A stretch of DNA of 20,117 nucleotides from an uncultured Oscillospiraceae bacterium (GCA_944385065.1 CALWVX010000011.1:1-20117); one strand, 5' to 3'. Counted from the first letter of the stretch, positions 8,627-16,357 are shown. Translations and numbers: made by a program. The notes: generated by a model from the sequence alone, not told the origin.

Positions 8627-9858
8627 CGCTCCGGACGGCCGCCGGCCCGGGTCCTGGCATAGACCCAGCCCAGCAGGAGCAGAGAGACCAGGAGCATGAC
8701 CCAGAACATGGCGTAGGCCGGAATATAACTGCCCGTCCAGTCGGCCAGCGCGCCGGGGACGGGGCCGACAACGAAGATGCCCAGCGCGAAGATGGTCTGA
8801 ACCCACTTCAGTCCCCGGGCGTAGTTCTCGTCGCCGTACAGGTCCCGGGCCCAGACCGGGGGAGAGACCGCGCACAGGGGAAGGCCGAAGCCCGAGATCA
8901 CCATGGCCGCGAAGGCCAGGGGGATGTTCCCGGTGTCGGCCAGACAGCACAGGGCGTAGCCGATAAGGATCAGGCCAAAAAAGATATAGTTTGCCATCCG
9001 GCCGCCCATGCGGTCCACCACCTGGCCATAGGAGATCTTGCCGACGATCATGCACAGCCCCATGCAGGAGATCAACTGGGCCACCACGGCCTGGGGGTAT
9101 CCGGCGGTGGAGTAGAGCACACCGGTATCGGTGATGCCCAGACTGGTGGCGGCCCCCACCAGGAAGGCGGCGGCCAGCACGAGGACCTGGTACGTTGGAG
9201 TAAAGCCTGCGGGAGCGGGACGGGGCCGGACCGGCGCCGCTTCGCCGCCCGATGTGCGGTAAGGGGACAGGCCCGCGTCTTCCGGCCGGTCCCGAACCAG
9301 GAACCAGAACAGGACGGCGGCCAGAAGCATGATAGTCCCCTGCGTCCAGAAGCTGACCCGAAGGCTGAAGGTCTGGATCAGGGTGGTGAAGGGGACGGGG
9401 GCCACAATGGTGGCCAGCCCGCTGCCCGCCGCCACAATGCTCAGGGCAAGGGCCCTGCGGTCCTGAAACCAGTGGCTGATCAGCAGCGAGGCGGGGATCA
9501 TGCCGGCCCAGCTGTAGACCAGGCCCACCATGGCGGCGGCCAGGCAGTACAGCGGAAACTGCCGCACCGCGCCGAAGAGAAAGCTGGAGGCGGCCAGCAT
9601 CAGAAGAGACAATGTGCAGGCCAGCCTGATGCCCAGCCGGTCCACCAGCCAGTTGGCAGTGGCCATGCCCACCAGAATAAAAAAGCTGCGCACGGTGATG
9701 ATCCAGGCGCCCTGGGTGTTGCTCAGGCCGGCGTACTCCAGCAGGTAGGGCTGGAAGGCGGAGAAGACGTTGACACCCAGTCCCAGACTGGTAAACAGCA
9801 TCAGGGTGCCGCCCAGGCAGATGATCCAGGCGTAATGGATACGGTGCGTTTCGGTCAT
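8623..9858 (-). CDS. MFS transporter (MCT/OFA-like), 12 membrane helices
   Basis: A 411-residue, highly hydrophobic protein of the major facilitator superfamily with two six-helix halves. The cytoplasmic linker between helices 6 and 7 is proline/arginine rich (about residues 215-235: GGEAAPVRPRPAPAG). The start HYAWIICLGGTLM and the loop 2-3 motif NWLVDRLGIR, repeated in the second half as GQVVDRMGGR, match the monocarboxylate/oxalate-formate branch of the superfamily. The ATG at 9858 has AAAGGAAG 8 bases upstream. It is monocistronic with its own promoter, and its stop TAA is interlocked with the TAG of the converging methyltransferase gene. The substrate is unknown; a small organic anion is an inference from the subfamily only. 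Confidence 0.85.
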   Translation of the reverse strand: MTETHRIHYAWIICLGGTLMLFTSLGLGVNVFSAFQPYLLEYAGLSNTQGAWIITVRSFFILVGMATANWLVDRLGIRLACTLSLLMLAASSFLFGAVRQFPLYCLAAAMVGLVYSWAGMIPASLLISHWFQDRRALALSIVAAGSGLATIVAPVPFTTLIQTFSLRVSFWTQGTIMLLAAVLFWFLVRDRPEDAGLSPYRTSGGEAAPVRPRPAPAGFTPTYQVLVLAAAFLVGAATSLGITDTGVLYSTAGYPQAVVAQLISCMGLCMIVGKISYGQVVDRMGGRMANYIFFGLILIGYALCCLADTGNIPLAFAAMVISGFGLPLCAVSPPVWARDLYGDENYARGLKWVQTIFALGIFVVGPVPGALADWTGSYIPAYAMFWVMLLVSLLLLGWVYARTRAGGRPER

Positions 9859-9885
9859 ACCAATCGCTTCCTTTCTTCTGCTATA

Positions 9886-9914
9886 ACCATACTGTGAAAG
9901 GAGCGATTCGTCAA
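9886..9914 (-). promoter_or_regulatory. Sigma-A-type promoter of the MFS gene
   Basis: On the minus strand: TTGACG (9914-9909), a 17-bp spacer, then TATGGT (9891-9886), 27 bp before the MFS start codon. The divergent dprA start is 28 bp from the -35 box, so this promoter nearly fills the 84-bp gap. Confidence 0.65.
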
Positions 9915-9942
9915 TCAAAATTTTCGGAAGGGGGATGAGAAG

Positions 9943-11169
9943 ATGGCGGACCTGAAATACTGGCTGTGGCTGACCAGCCGAAAACAGATGGGCGCGGCGA
10001 GGGCGCTGGCGGTGCTGGACTATTTCGTCACCCCGGAGCGGGCGTATTACGCCGAGGAAGAGGACTACCGCCAGATGCCCATGCCGCCGGGACATTGGCA
10101 GGGCCTGCTGGACAAGCGTATGGACCTCCCCGACCGGATTCTGGCCGACTGCGACCGGCTGGGCGTGAACATCATGACCTTTCAGGACGCGGATTACCCC
10201 CAGCGCCTGCGGCAGCTGGCTGATCCCCCCGCCGTGCTCTACTGGAAAGGCAGGGCGCTGCGCGTGGACGAAGAGGCGGCAGTCGCCGTGGTGGGGGCCC
10301 GGGACCCTTCGGGATACGGCCGGACGGCGGCGGAGAAGTTCGGACTGGAGCTGTCCGCCGGCGGAGCGCTGGTGGTGTCCGGGATCGCTCAGGGGATCGA
10401 CGGCTGCGCCATCCGGGGCGCCCTGAAAGGGGGCGGGCCGGTGGTCTCTCTTCTGGCGGGCGGCGTGGACCGGATCACGCCCCGGGAACACCGCTATCTG
10501 GCAGAGGATGTGGCGGCGGTGGGGGCGCTGGTCTCCGAGTACCCGCCGGGGACGGAGCCCCGGGGCGAACACTACCGCCCCCGGAACCGGATTTTGAGCG
10601 GCCTGTGCCTGGGGGTGCTGGCGGTGGAGTGCCGGCCGTTCAGCGGCACCATGCTCACCGTCAACCACGCTCTGGAGCAGGACCGGGATGTATTTGCCGT
10701 CCCCGGGCCCATTGACGCCCCCATGAGCGAGGGCCCCAACCGCCTGATCCAGCAGGGAGCCAAGCTGGTGACCTGCGGCCGGGATATTTTGGAGGAGTAC
10801 TGGGACCGCTTTCCCCAGAAGCTGGCCGCCGCCGCGCCGCTGCCGCCTCAGGTGGCCCAGGCCCGGATGGAGGAGCCCAGAGCGCCTGCCGAACCGGAGA
10901 AGCGAGAGGAAGCTCAGCCGGCGCCGGAGACCGCCGCGCCCAGCCGGGAGCGGATTCCCCGGGCGGAGCAGAAGGCCCGCTTTACCGATGACGAGCTGGC
11001 GATTTTGTCCGCCCTGGCGGACAAGCCCCTGGCTGCCGACGAGGTGGTGGAGCGCACCCAGATTCCCGCCCGATATGTCCTGTCCGCGCTGACCATGCTC
11101 CAGGTTCAGGGGGCGGTGGAGGAACGGCCGGGGCGGCGATTTGCCGCGCTGGTGGAGCTGGAGGAATAA
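9943..11169 (+). CDS. dprA: DNA-processing protein DprA
   Basis: This 408-residue protein loads RecA onto single-stranded DNA taken up during natural transformation. The central Rossmann-like DNA-binding fold is clear: VVGARDPSGYGR, VVSGIAQGIDGCA, LLAGGVDRITPREHR, SEYPPGTEPRGEHYRPRNRILSGL and FAVPGPIDAPMSEGPNRLIQQGAKLV. An N-terminal helical segment (about residues 1-85) precedes it. A proline/glutamate-rich linker (about 300-340) leads to a C-terminal winged-helix domain (about 345-405, ending GAVEERPGRRFAALV). The ATG has GGAAGGGGG 8 bases upstream. It is the first gene of the dprA-topA-flavoprotein-trmFO series, an order widespread in Bacillota. No other competence genes lie in the window. 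Confidence 0.95.
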   Translation: MADLKYWLWLTSRKQMGAARALAVLDYFVTPERAYYAEEEDYRQMPMPPGHWQGLLDKRMDLPDRILADCDRLGVNIMTFQDADYPQRLRQLADPPAVLYWKGRALRVDEEAAVAVVGARDPSGYGRTAAEKFGLELSAGGALVVSGIAQGIDGCAIRGALKGGGPVVSLLAGGVDRITPREHRYLAEDVAAVGALVSEYPPGTEPRGEHYRPRNRILSGLCLGVLAVECRPFSGTMLTVNHALEQDRDVFAVPGPIDAPMSEGPNRLIQQGAKLVTCGRDILEEYWDRFPQKLAAAAPLPPQVAQARMEEPRAPAEPEKREEAQPAPETAAPSRERIPRAEQKARFTDDELAILSALADKPLAADEVVERTQIPARYVLSALTMLQVQGAVEERPGRRFAALVELEE

Positions 11170-11249
11170 CAGATAGAAGTTAGGAGATAGAAGATAGGGT
11201 ATCCCCTGTCTGCGGCAGCTCCTATCTCCTGTCTCGTATCTCCTATCTG
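11170..11249. repeat. Imperfect inverted repeat between dprA and topA
   Basis: Two 31-bp arms (11170-11200 and 11219-11249) are reverse complements at roughly three quarters of positions, around an 18-bp centre. The arms consist of reiterated AGATAG/TAGGAGATAG units. The element fills nearly all of the dprA-topA gap, which is markedly less GC-rich than the genes. It resembles the TTAGGAATTAG element at 679-917 in style. It looks like a dispersed small palindromic repeat rather than a terminator, since no T-tract follows. Confidence 0.65.
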
Positions 11250-11275
11250 ACAATACTGTGTGGAGGTTTTTTGAA

Positions 11276-13711
11276 GTGGCATCAAAAACCGATCTTGTGA
11301 TCGTAGAGTCCCCGTCCAAGGCCAAGACCATCGGCAAGTACCTGGGGCCGGGGTATGAGGTAAAGGCGTCTATGGGCCATGTCCGGGACCTGCCCAAGAG
11401 CAAGCTGAGCGTGGATATTGAACACGGCTTCGTCCCGGACTATCAGCCCATCAAGGGGAAGGAGGACGTGATCAGCGACCTGAAGAAGGCGGCCAAACGC
11501 AGCGGGAAGGTCTATCTGGCCACCGACCCGGACCGGGAGGGAGAGGCCATCTCCTGGCATCTGAAGGAGCTGCTGAACATCCCCGATGACAAGACCTATC
11601 GGGTGACCTTCAACGAGATCACCAAAAACGTGGTCCAGAAGTCCATTGCCGCCCCCCGGGCCATCGACCAGAATCTGGTCAACGCCCAGCAGGCCCGGCG
11701 TATCCTGGATCGGATCGTGGGCTATGAGCTCTCCCCCCTGCTGTGGAAGAAGATCCGCCGGGGGCTGTCCGCCGGCCGGGTGCAGTCGGTAGCCACCCGC
11801 CTGGTGGTGGAGAGGGAGGAGGAGATCCGGGCCTTCATCCCCAAGGAGTACTGGACCGTGGAGGCCCAGCTGGAGCGGATCAGTCCCAACCTGGGCTCGT
11901 TCAAGGCCCAGTTCTACGGCCGGGAGAAGAAGATCGAGCTGGACAGCCAGGAGCAGGCCCAGGCGGTAATCGACGCGGTGGGCCGGGGGGAGTGGTCGGT
12001 GGCCAAGGTGCGCCGCCAGGAGAAGAACCGGCAGCCCGCCCCCCCGTTCACCACCTCCACTCTGCAGCAGGAGGCCAGCCGCAAGCTGAACATGTCCCCC
12101 GCCCGGACCATGTCGGTGGCCCAGCAGCTGTACGAGGGTGTGGAGCTCACCGGCCAGGGCTCGGTGGGCCTGATCACCTATATGAGAACCGACTCCCTGC
12201 GTCTGTCCGAGGAGGCGGTGTCCGCCGCCCGGAGCTTTATCTCCGCCCGGTATGGGAAGGACTACTGCCCGGCCCAGGGTCGGCAGTATAAGACCCGCGG
12301 CAACGCCCAGGACGCCCACGAGGCCATCCGGCCCTCCGACGTGACTCTGGTGCCCGAGGACATCAAAAAAGACCTGACGGGCGAGCAGTTCAAGCTGTAC
12401 AAGCTGATCTGGAGCCGCTTTTTGGCCTGTCAGATGGCCAACGCCGTCTATGACAGCCTGTCCATCGACGCGGAGAACAGCGGCTATGTGTTCCGGGCCA
12501 GCCACTCCAGCCTGAAATTCGCCGGCTTTACCGCCGTGTACGAGGAGGGGAAGGACGAGGACGAGGAGGAGCGTACCTCTCCCCTGCCCGACCTGAAGGA
12601 GGGGGAGCCCCTCACCGGAAAGACCCTGGAGAAAAGCCAGCACTTCACCCAGCCCCCGGCGAGGTACTCCGAGGCCAGCCTGATCCGGGCGCTGGAGGAG
12701 CAGGGAATCGGCCGGCCCTCCACCTACGCCCCCACCATCACCACCATTCTCAACCGGGAGTATGTGGTCAAGGAGGGCAAAGCCCTGCGGCCCACCCCTC
12801 TGGGCGAGGTGGTTACCAATCTGATGAAGGACAAGTTCCAGGACATCGTGGACCCCGCCTTCACCGCCCAGATGGAGGAGAAGCTGGACGAGGTGGAGGA
12901 GGGAGCTGTGGACTGGAAGTCGGTTCTGTCCGAGTTCTATGGAGACTTTGAGGCCGAGCTGAAGCAGGCCGAGCAGGACCTGGACGGAGAGCGCATCAAG
13001 GTGCCCGACGAGGTGTCCGAGGAGATCTGCCCCCAGTGCGGCCGGAATCTGGTGATCAAATCGGGGCGGTTCGGCCGCTTCCTGGCCTGCCCCGGCTGGC
13101 CTGAGTGCGACTTCACCATGCCCCTGGTGGTGGAGATGCCGGGCAAGTGCCCCAAGTGCGGGGGGCGGCTTTTCAAGCGCACCGGCAAGAGCAAAAAGAC
13201 GGGCAAGCAGTACACCTATTACTGCTGCGAGAATGTGAGCAGCCGGGACGAGAGCCGCAAATGCGACTTCATGACCTGGGACGTGCCGGTGAAGGACAAC
13301 TGCCCCGTGTGCGGCTGGACCATGTTCAAAAAGCCGGGCAAGGGGGCCAGAAAGCCCTTCTGCATCAACGAGAGCTGCGCCAACTTCACCCCCGAGGAAA
13401 AGCGGGGAGGCTGGCGGAAGAAAGCGGAGACGTCCGCCGAAGGGGAGACAGCCCCGGCGGAGGCGGAGGAGAAGTCCGCCGGGAAAAAGAGGGCCGCCGG
13501 GAAAGCCGGGGCGTCCAAAAAGACGGTGGGCAAGGCCGCAGCGGCCGAAAAAGAGGCCGCGGCCAAAAAGACCGCGGCCAGGAAGAGTTCGGCCAAGAAA
13601 ACAACCGCTAAGAAGACTGCGGCCAAGAAGGCAACCACGGCCAAGAAGACCACTGCGGCGAAGAAGACAGCGGGCGGAGCGTCCGGGAAGAAATCGGCCC
13701 CGGAGGAATAA
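11276..13711 (+). CDS. topA: DNA topoisomerase I with histone H1-like basic tail
   Basis: An 811-residue type IA topoisomerase that relaxes negative supercoils. It opens with the TOPRIM domain (LVIVESPSKAKTIGKYLG, then ATDPDREGEAISWH) and has the catalytic Tyr302 in GLITYMRTDSLRLS. Three C-terminal four-cysteine zinc-ribbon units follow: CPQCG...CPGWPEC, CPKCG...C and CPVCGW...CINESC (about residues 584-705). The last 90 residues are an Ala/Lys-rich tail of AKKTAAKK-like repeats. The GTG at 11276 is chosen: GGAGG lies 9 bases upstream, and VASKTDLVIVESPSKAK fits the family N-terminus. An earlier in-frame GTG at 11258 precedes that ribosome binding site. Confidence 0.96.
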   Translation: MASKTDLVIVESPSKAKTIGKYLGPGYEVKASMGHVRDLPKSKLSVDIEHGFVPDYQPIKGKEDVISDLKKAAKRSGKVYLATDPDREGEAISWHLKELLNIPDDKTYRVTFNEITKNVVQKSIAAPRAIDQNLVNAQQARRILDRIVGYELSPLLWKKIRRGLSAGRVQSVATRLVVEREEEIRAFIPKEYWTVEAQLERISPNLGSFKAQFYGREKKIELDSQEQAQAVIDAVGRGEWSVAKVRRQEKNRQPAPPFTTSTLQQEASRKLNMSPARTMSVAQQLYEGVELTGQGSVGLITYMRTDSLRLSEEAVSAARSFISARYGKDYCPAQGRQYKTRGNAQDAHEAIRPSDVTLVPEDIKKDLTGEQFKLYKLIWSRFLACQMANAVYDSLSIDAENSGYVFRASHSSLKFAGFTAVYEEGKDEDEEERTSPLPDLKEGEPLTGKTLEKSQHFTQPPARYSEASLIRALEEQGIGRPSTYAPTITTILNREYVVKEGKALRPTPLGEVVTNLMKDKFQDIVDPAFTAQMEEKLDEVEEGAVDWKSVLSEFYGDFEAELKQAEQDLDGERIKVPDEVSEEICPQCGRNLVIKSGRFGRFLACPGWPECDFTMPLVVEMPGKCPKCGGRLFKRTGKSKKTGKQYTYYCCENVSSRDESRKCDFMTWDVPVKDNCPVCGWTMFKKPGKGARKPFCINESCANFTPEEKRGGWRKKAETSAEGETAPAEAEEKSAGKKRAAGKAGASKKTVGKAAAAEKEAAAKKTAARKSSAKKTTAKKTAAKKATTAKKTTAAKKTAGGASGKKSAPEE

Positions 13712-13746
13712 GCGTTCGGGACACATCAGGAAGGAAGAGAACCGAT

Positions 13747-14364
13747 TTGAAGGTACTGATGATCAACGGAAGCCCCAGACCCAGCGGCAACACCACTGTG
13801 GCTCTGGGGGAGATGGAGAAGATTTTTCACGCCGAAGGGATAGAGACGGAGATCATCCAGGTCGGCCAGCGGGACATCCGGGGCTGTGTCGCCTGCAACC
13901 GGTGCGCCGAGCTGGGCCGGTGCGTGTTTGACGATCTGGTCAATCAGACGGCCCCCAAGCTGGAGGCCTGCGACGGACTGGTGGTGGGCAGCCCGGTATA
14001 CTTCGCCTCGGCTAACGCCACGCTGGTGGCCTTTTTGACCCGTCTGTTTTACAGCACCCCCTTTGACAAGACCATGAAGGTGGGGGCCTGTGTGGTGGCC
14101 GCCCGCCGGGGCGGGCTGTCCGCCTCCTTTGACGAGCTGAACAAGTTTTTTGCCATCAGCGGAATGCCCATCGCCTCCAGCCAGTACTGGAACAGCATCC
14201 ACGGCCGGGAACCCGGCCAGGCCCTGCAGGATGGGGAGGGACTTCAGACTATGCGCACCCTGGCCCGGAACATGACGTTCCTGATGTGCAGCATCGCGCT
14301 GGGCCGGGCGCAGTACGGACTGCCGGAGCGGGAGCCGTTCCAGCCCACCAACTTCATCCGCTGA
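13747..14364 (+). CDS. NADPH-dependent FMN reductase/flavodoxin-fold protein
   Basis: A 205-residue flavodoxin-like protein. The N-terminal MKVLMINGSPRPSGNTT is the FMN phosphate-binding loop of the NAD(P)H-dependent FMN reductase/iron-sulfur flavoprotein family. A cysteine cluster GCVACNRCAELGRC follows (about residues 40-53), as in the iron-sulfur flavoprotein and WrbA-like branch. GSPVYFASANATLVAFLTRLF is the second FMN-contact block. The start is a TTG at 13747 with GGAAGGAAGAG just upstream; it gives the canonical family N-terminus, whereas the next ATG would cut into it. It lies 35 bp after topA and 42 bp before trmFO, so co-transcription is likely. The redox partner is unknown. Confidence 0.85.
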   Translation: MKVLMINGSPRPSGNTTVALGEMEKIFHAEGIETEIIQVGQRDIRGCVACNRCAELGRCVFDDLVNQTAPKLEACDGLVVGSPVYFASANATLVAFLTRLFYSTPFDKTMKVGACVVAARRGGLSASFDELNKFFAISGMPIASSQYWNSIHGREPGQALQDGEGLQTMRTLARNMTFLMCSIALGRAQYGLPEREPFQPTNFIR

Positions 14365-14406
14365 GAGATTCAAACGAGCGGCCCGGTGCCGCCATGGGAG
14401 GACAAT

Positions 14407-15711
14407 ATGGAACCTGTAATCGTTGTGGGCGCCGGCCTGGCCGGCAGCGAGGCCGCCTGGCAGCTGGCCCGCCGGGGCATCCCGGTTCAGCTGCGGGAGA
14501 TGAAACCCCACAAAATGACCCCCGCCCACCACAGTCCGGACTTCGGGGAGCTGGTGTGCTCCAATTCCCTGCGCTCCGACCAGCTGGAGAACGCGATGGG
14601 CCTGCTGAAAGAGGAGCTGCGCCGGTGCGGCTCCCTGATCATGGCCTGTGCCGACGAGCACCGGGTGGAGGCGGGCGGCGCCCTGGCGGTGGACCGGTAC
14701 GCCTTTTCCGCCGCCATCACCGAAAAAATCCGCAGCCACCCCAACATCACGGTGACGGAGGGGGAGGTCACGGAAATCCCGGCGGAGGGAAACGTGATTC
14801 TGGCCACCGGGCCCCTCACCTCTCAGGCCCTGTCGGAGCAGATCGCCAAGCTCTTTCCCGACAGCAAGTACCTGAACTTTTTTGATGCCGCCGCCCCCCT
14901 GGTCACCTTCGAGAGCGTGGACATGGAAAGCGCCTGGTTTGCCTCCCGGTACGACCGGGGAACACCGGATTATGTCAACTGCCCCATGACGGAGGAGGAG
15001 TATCAGGAATTCTGGGAGGCCCTCACCACCGCCCAGGAGGCGGAGGTCCACGGCTTTGAGGACGCGGGGGTGTTCGAGGGGTGCATGCCTGTGGAGGTGA
15101 TGGCCCGCCGGGGGGTGGACACCCTGCGGTATGGTCCCCTGAAGCCGGTGGGCCTGCGGGACCCCAAGACGGGGAAGGAGCCTTACGCCGTGGTCCAGCT
15201 TCGGAAGGACAACGCCCAGGGCTCCATCTACAACATTGTGGGCTTTCAGACCCACCTGCGCTGGCCCGAGCAGAAGCGGGTGTTCTCCCTGATTCCCGCC
15301 CTGAAGAACGCCGAGTATGTGCGCTACGGGGTGATGCACCGGAACACCTTCCTGGACTCCCCCCGGCTGCTGGACCGGTATTACCGGGTCCGGGGACAGG
15401 AGCGGCTGATGTTTGCCGGGCAGATCACCGGGGTGGAGGGCTATGTGGAGTCCACCGCCTCCGGCTGTCTGGCCGCGATGGAGCTGGCCCGGCGGCTGGA
15501 GGGAAAGCCGCCCGTGGATTTCCCCCGGGAGACCGCCATGGGGGCCATGGCCCTTTACATCAGCGACCAAAGTGTGGTAAACTTTCAACCGATGAATGTG
15601 AATTTCGGTCTCATCCCGCCCCTGGACCACCGGGTCAAGGGCAAGCGCAACAAGAACGCCGAGATCTCGAAGAGAGCTCTGGAGAAACTGGGGGAACTGG
15701 ACCTGAGCTGA
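14407..15711 (+). CDS. trmFO: Folate/FAD-dependent tRNA (uracil-54-C5)-methyltransferase TrmFO
   Basis: This 434-residue flavoenzyme makes ribothymidine at position 54 of tRNAs using methylenetetrahydrofolate. The N-terminal dinucleotide fold reads VIVVGAGLAGSEAAWQLARRG. Family motifs CSNSLRSDQLENAMGLLKEELR (Cys51) and GCMPVEVMARRGVDTLRYGPLKPVG (Cys226) contain the two active-site cysteines. It continues with GQITGVEGYVESTASG and ends NAEISKRALEKLGELDLS. The ATG at 14407 has GGAGG 5 bases upstream; an in-frame ATG 21 bp earlier overlaps that site. It closes the dprA-topA-flavoprotein-trmFO series. The last 70 bp, including the stop, occur again 222 bp downstream. Confidence 0.96.
   Translation: MEPVIVVGAGLAGSEAAWQLARRGIPVQLREMKPHKMTPAHHSPDFGELVCSNSLRSDQLENAMGLLKEELRRCGSLIMACADEHRVEAGGALAVDRYAFSAAITEKIRSHPNITVTEGEVTEIPAEGNVILATGPLTSQALSEQIAKLFPDSKYLNFFDAAAPLVTFESVDMESAWFASRYDRGTPDYVNCPMTEEEYQEFWEALTTAQEAEVHGFEDAGVFEGCMPVEVMARRGVDTLRYGPLKPVGLRDPKTGKEPYAVVQLRKDNAQGSIYNIVGFQTHLRWPEQKRVFSLIPALKNAEYVRYGVMHRNTFLDSPRLLDRYYRVRGQERLMFAGQITGVEGYVESTASGCLAAMELARRLEGKPPVDFPRETAMGAMALYISDQSVVNFQPMNVNFGLIPPLDHRVKGKRNKNAEISKRALEKLGELDLS
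15642..15711 (+). repeat. Direct repeat copy 1 (3' end of trmFO)
   Basis: These 70 bp cover the last 22 codons and the stop of trmFO. They match 15864-15933 at 67 of 70 positions. Two of the three differences are silent in the trmFO frame; one changes Glu (GEL) to Lys (GKL) in the second copy. Confidence 0.95.
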
Positions 15712-15863
15712 GGGGCGGAGCGCTTGCCCTGCGAGCGGGAGCGAGCCGCGCCGCAGGCGCGTAAATTCGCAGCCGCAAAGCGGCAGAGAATTGCGCAGGG
15801 CGAATTCACTTCGTCCGAGCATGTGAAAGCGAGGGACCCCGCAAAAGCCTGCTTTTGCGGGAA
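15712..15863. mobile_element. Hairpin-rich 152-bp insert between the trmFO end repeats
   Basis: This gene-free insert contains three perfect short hairpins: 15747-15752/15756-15761, 15072-type GCCGC/GCGGC at 15772-15776/15780-15784, and a 10-bp stem at 15838-15847/15852-15861 (CCCGCAAAAG with CTTTTGCGGG). Repeated GCGAATT/AATTCGC words add further pairing. No T-tract follows the last stem, so it is a poor terminator. Its position between direct copies of the trmFO 3' end suggests a small non-autonomous element or the scar of a larger excised one. That origin is inference. Confidence 0.5.
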
Positions 15864-15933
15864 CAAGCGCAACAAGAACGCCGAGATCTCGAAGAGAGCC
15901 CTGGAGAAACTGGGGAAACTGGACCTGAGTTGA
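15864..15933 (+). pseudogene. Duplicated trmFO 3' end (copy 2 of the direct repeat)
   Basis: This is a second copy of the last 70 bp of trmFO. It lies exactly 222 bp downstream and therefore in the same reading frame (222 = 3 x 74). It would encode KRNKNAEISKRALEKLGKLDLS and a stop. No start codon with a ribosome binding site precedes it, so it is probably not translated on its own. Readthrough of the trmFO TGA would add it to the protein, since the frame between stays open. Confidence 0.85.
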
Positions 15934-16222
15934 GCCTTTGAACCCTTCCTTGTGCGGGAGTGCGGCGATGTGTGCGATGGGGAAATGTCGGTTCCTGTTT
16001 ATATGCAGGGGGCGATAATCCCCACGCCTCCCCCTGTGAGGGAGGTGGCCTGAAGGATCGGGGTGGGTTCCCAGCTCCATTTCCCCAGGCGCGTGAACAA
16101 GGCAAGGAGAGCTGCGCCGCCGCAGATTTTGTGCACGAGCGGCAGCGGGCGGGGGAAATCCCCTTTTTTAGATTTGCACCTGCGCGCCGGATGGAAGAAG
16201 TATGCAAGTATAGAGATTGCCG
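15934..16222. other. Gene-free stretch with small palindromes
   Basis: I see no credible gene here. A compound palindrome lies at 16021-16067: outer arms CCCAC (16021-16025) and GTGGG (16063-16067) enclose a perfect CCTCCC/GGGAGG stem (16027-16032/16040-16045). It looks like a dispersed intergenic repeat of this group of bacteria. A weak terminator-like signal (GGGG-AAAT-CCCC then TTTTTT, 16152-16169) could end the trmFO transcript. An open frame from 15960 to 16361 crosses these palindromes and has no family features. Confidence 0.5.
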
Positions 16223-16325
16223 AAGGGAAATTTTTAGAAACCGCAGGTTTCTAAACGGCGTTTTGGTGACTTTGCCGCTGTTGGCAAAGTCACTCGCCGC
16301 CGCAGCGGCGAAATATTCCCTTTTT
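16223..16325. repeat. Three-hairpin structured block with closing arms
   Basis: Outer arms AAGGGAA (about 16224) and TTCCCTT (about 16316) close three consecutive perfect hairpins. These are TTAGAAACC/GGTTTCTAA (16234-16242/16246-16254), an 11-bp stem GTGACTTTGCC/GGCAAAGTCAC (16266-16276/16283-16293), and CGCCGC/GCGGCG (16295-16300/16305-16310). The layout is that of a multi-branch folded RNA or a palindromic mobile repeat. No known RNA family is recognised. Confidence 0.55.
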
Positions 16326-16357
16326 CCGCGAAGCGAGAAAGGTAATAAGGGTAGAAG

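Noticed and set aside
11282..13726. An 814-codon minus-strand open frame opposite topA
   Set aside because: It is antisense to a fully supported topoisomerase gene and has Leu/Gly/His-rich shadow composition.
15724..15933. A 69-codon open frame containing the duplicated trmFO end as a possible small gene
   Set aside because: No ribosome binding site precedes its ATG and the first two thirds encode hairpin DNA; it is best explained by the in-frame duplication.
15642..15933. The repeated trmFO end as the start of a CRISPR or tandem array
   Set aside because: There are only two copies, 222 bp apart, and one is coding; no further copies follow.
15709..15933. Programmed TGA readthrough extending TrmFO by 74 residues
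   Set aside because: The frame is open, but the added residues are encoded by hairpin DNA and a duplicated end, and TrmFO is already full length.
13726..16080. A 784-codon minus-strand open frame opposite the flavoprotein and trmFO
   Set aside because: It covers two real plus-strand genes and the repeat insert, with shadow composition and no recognisable domain.
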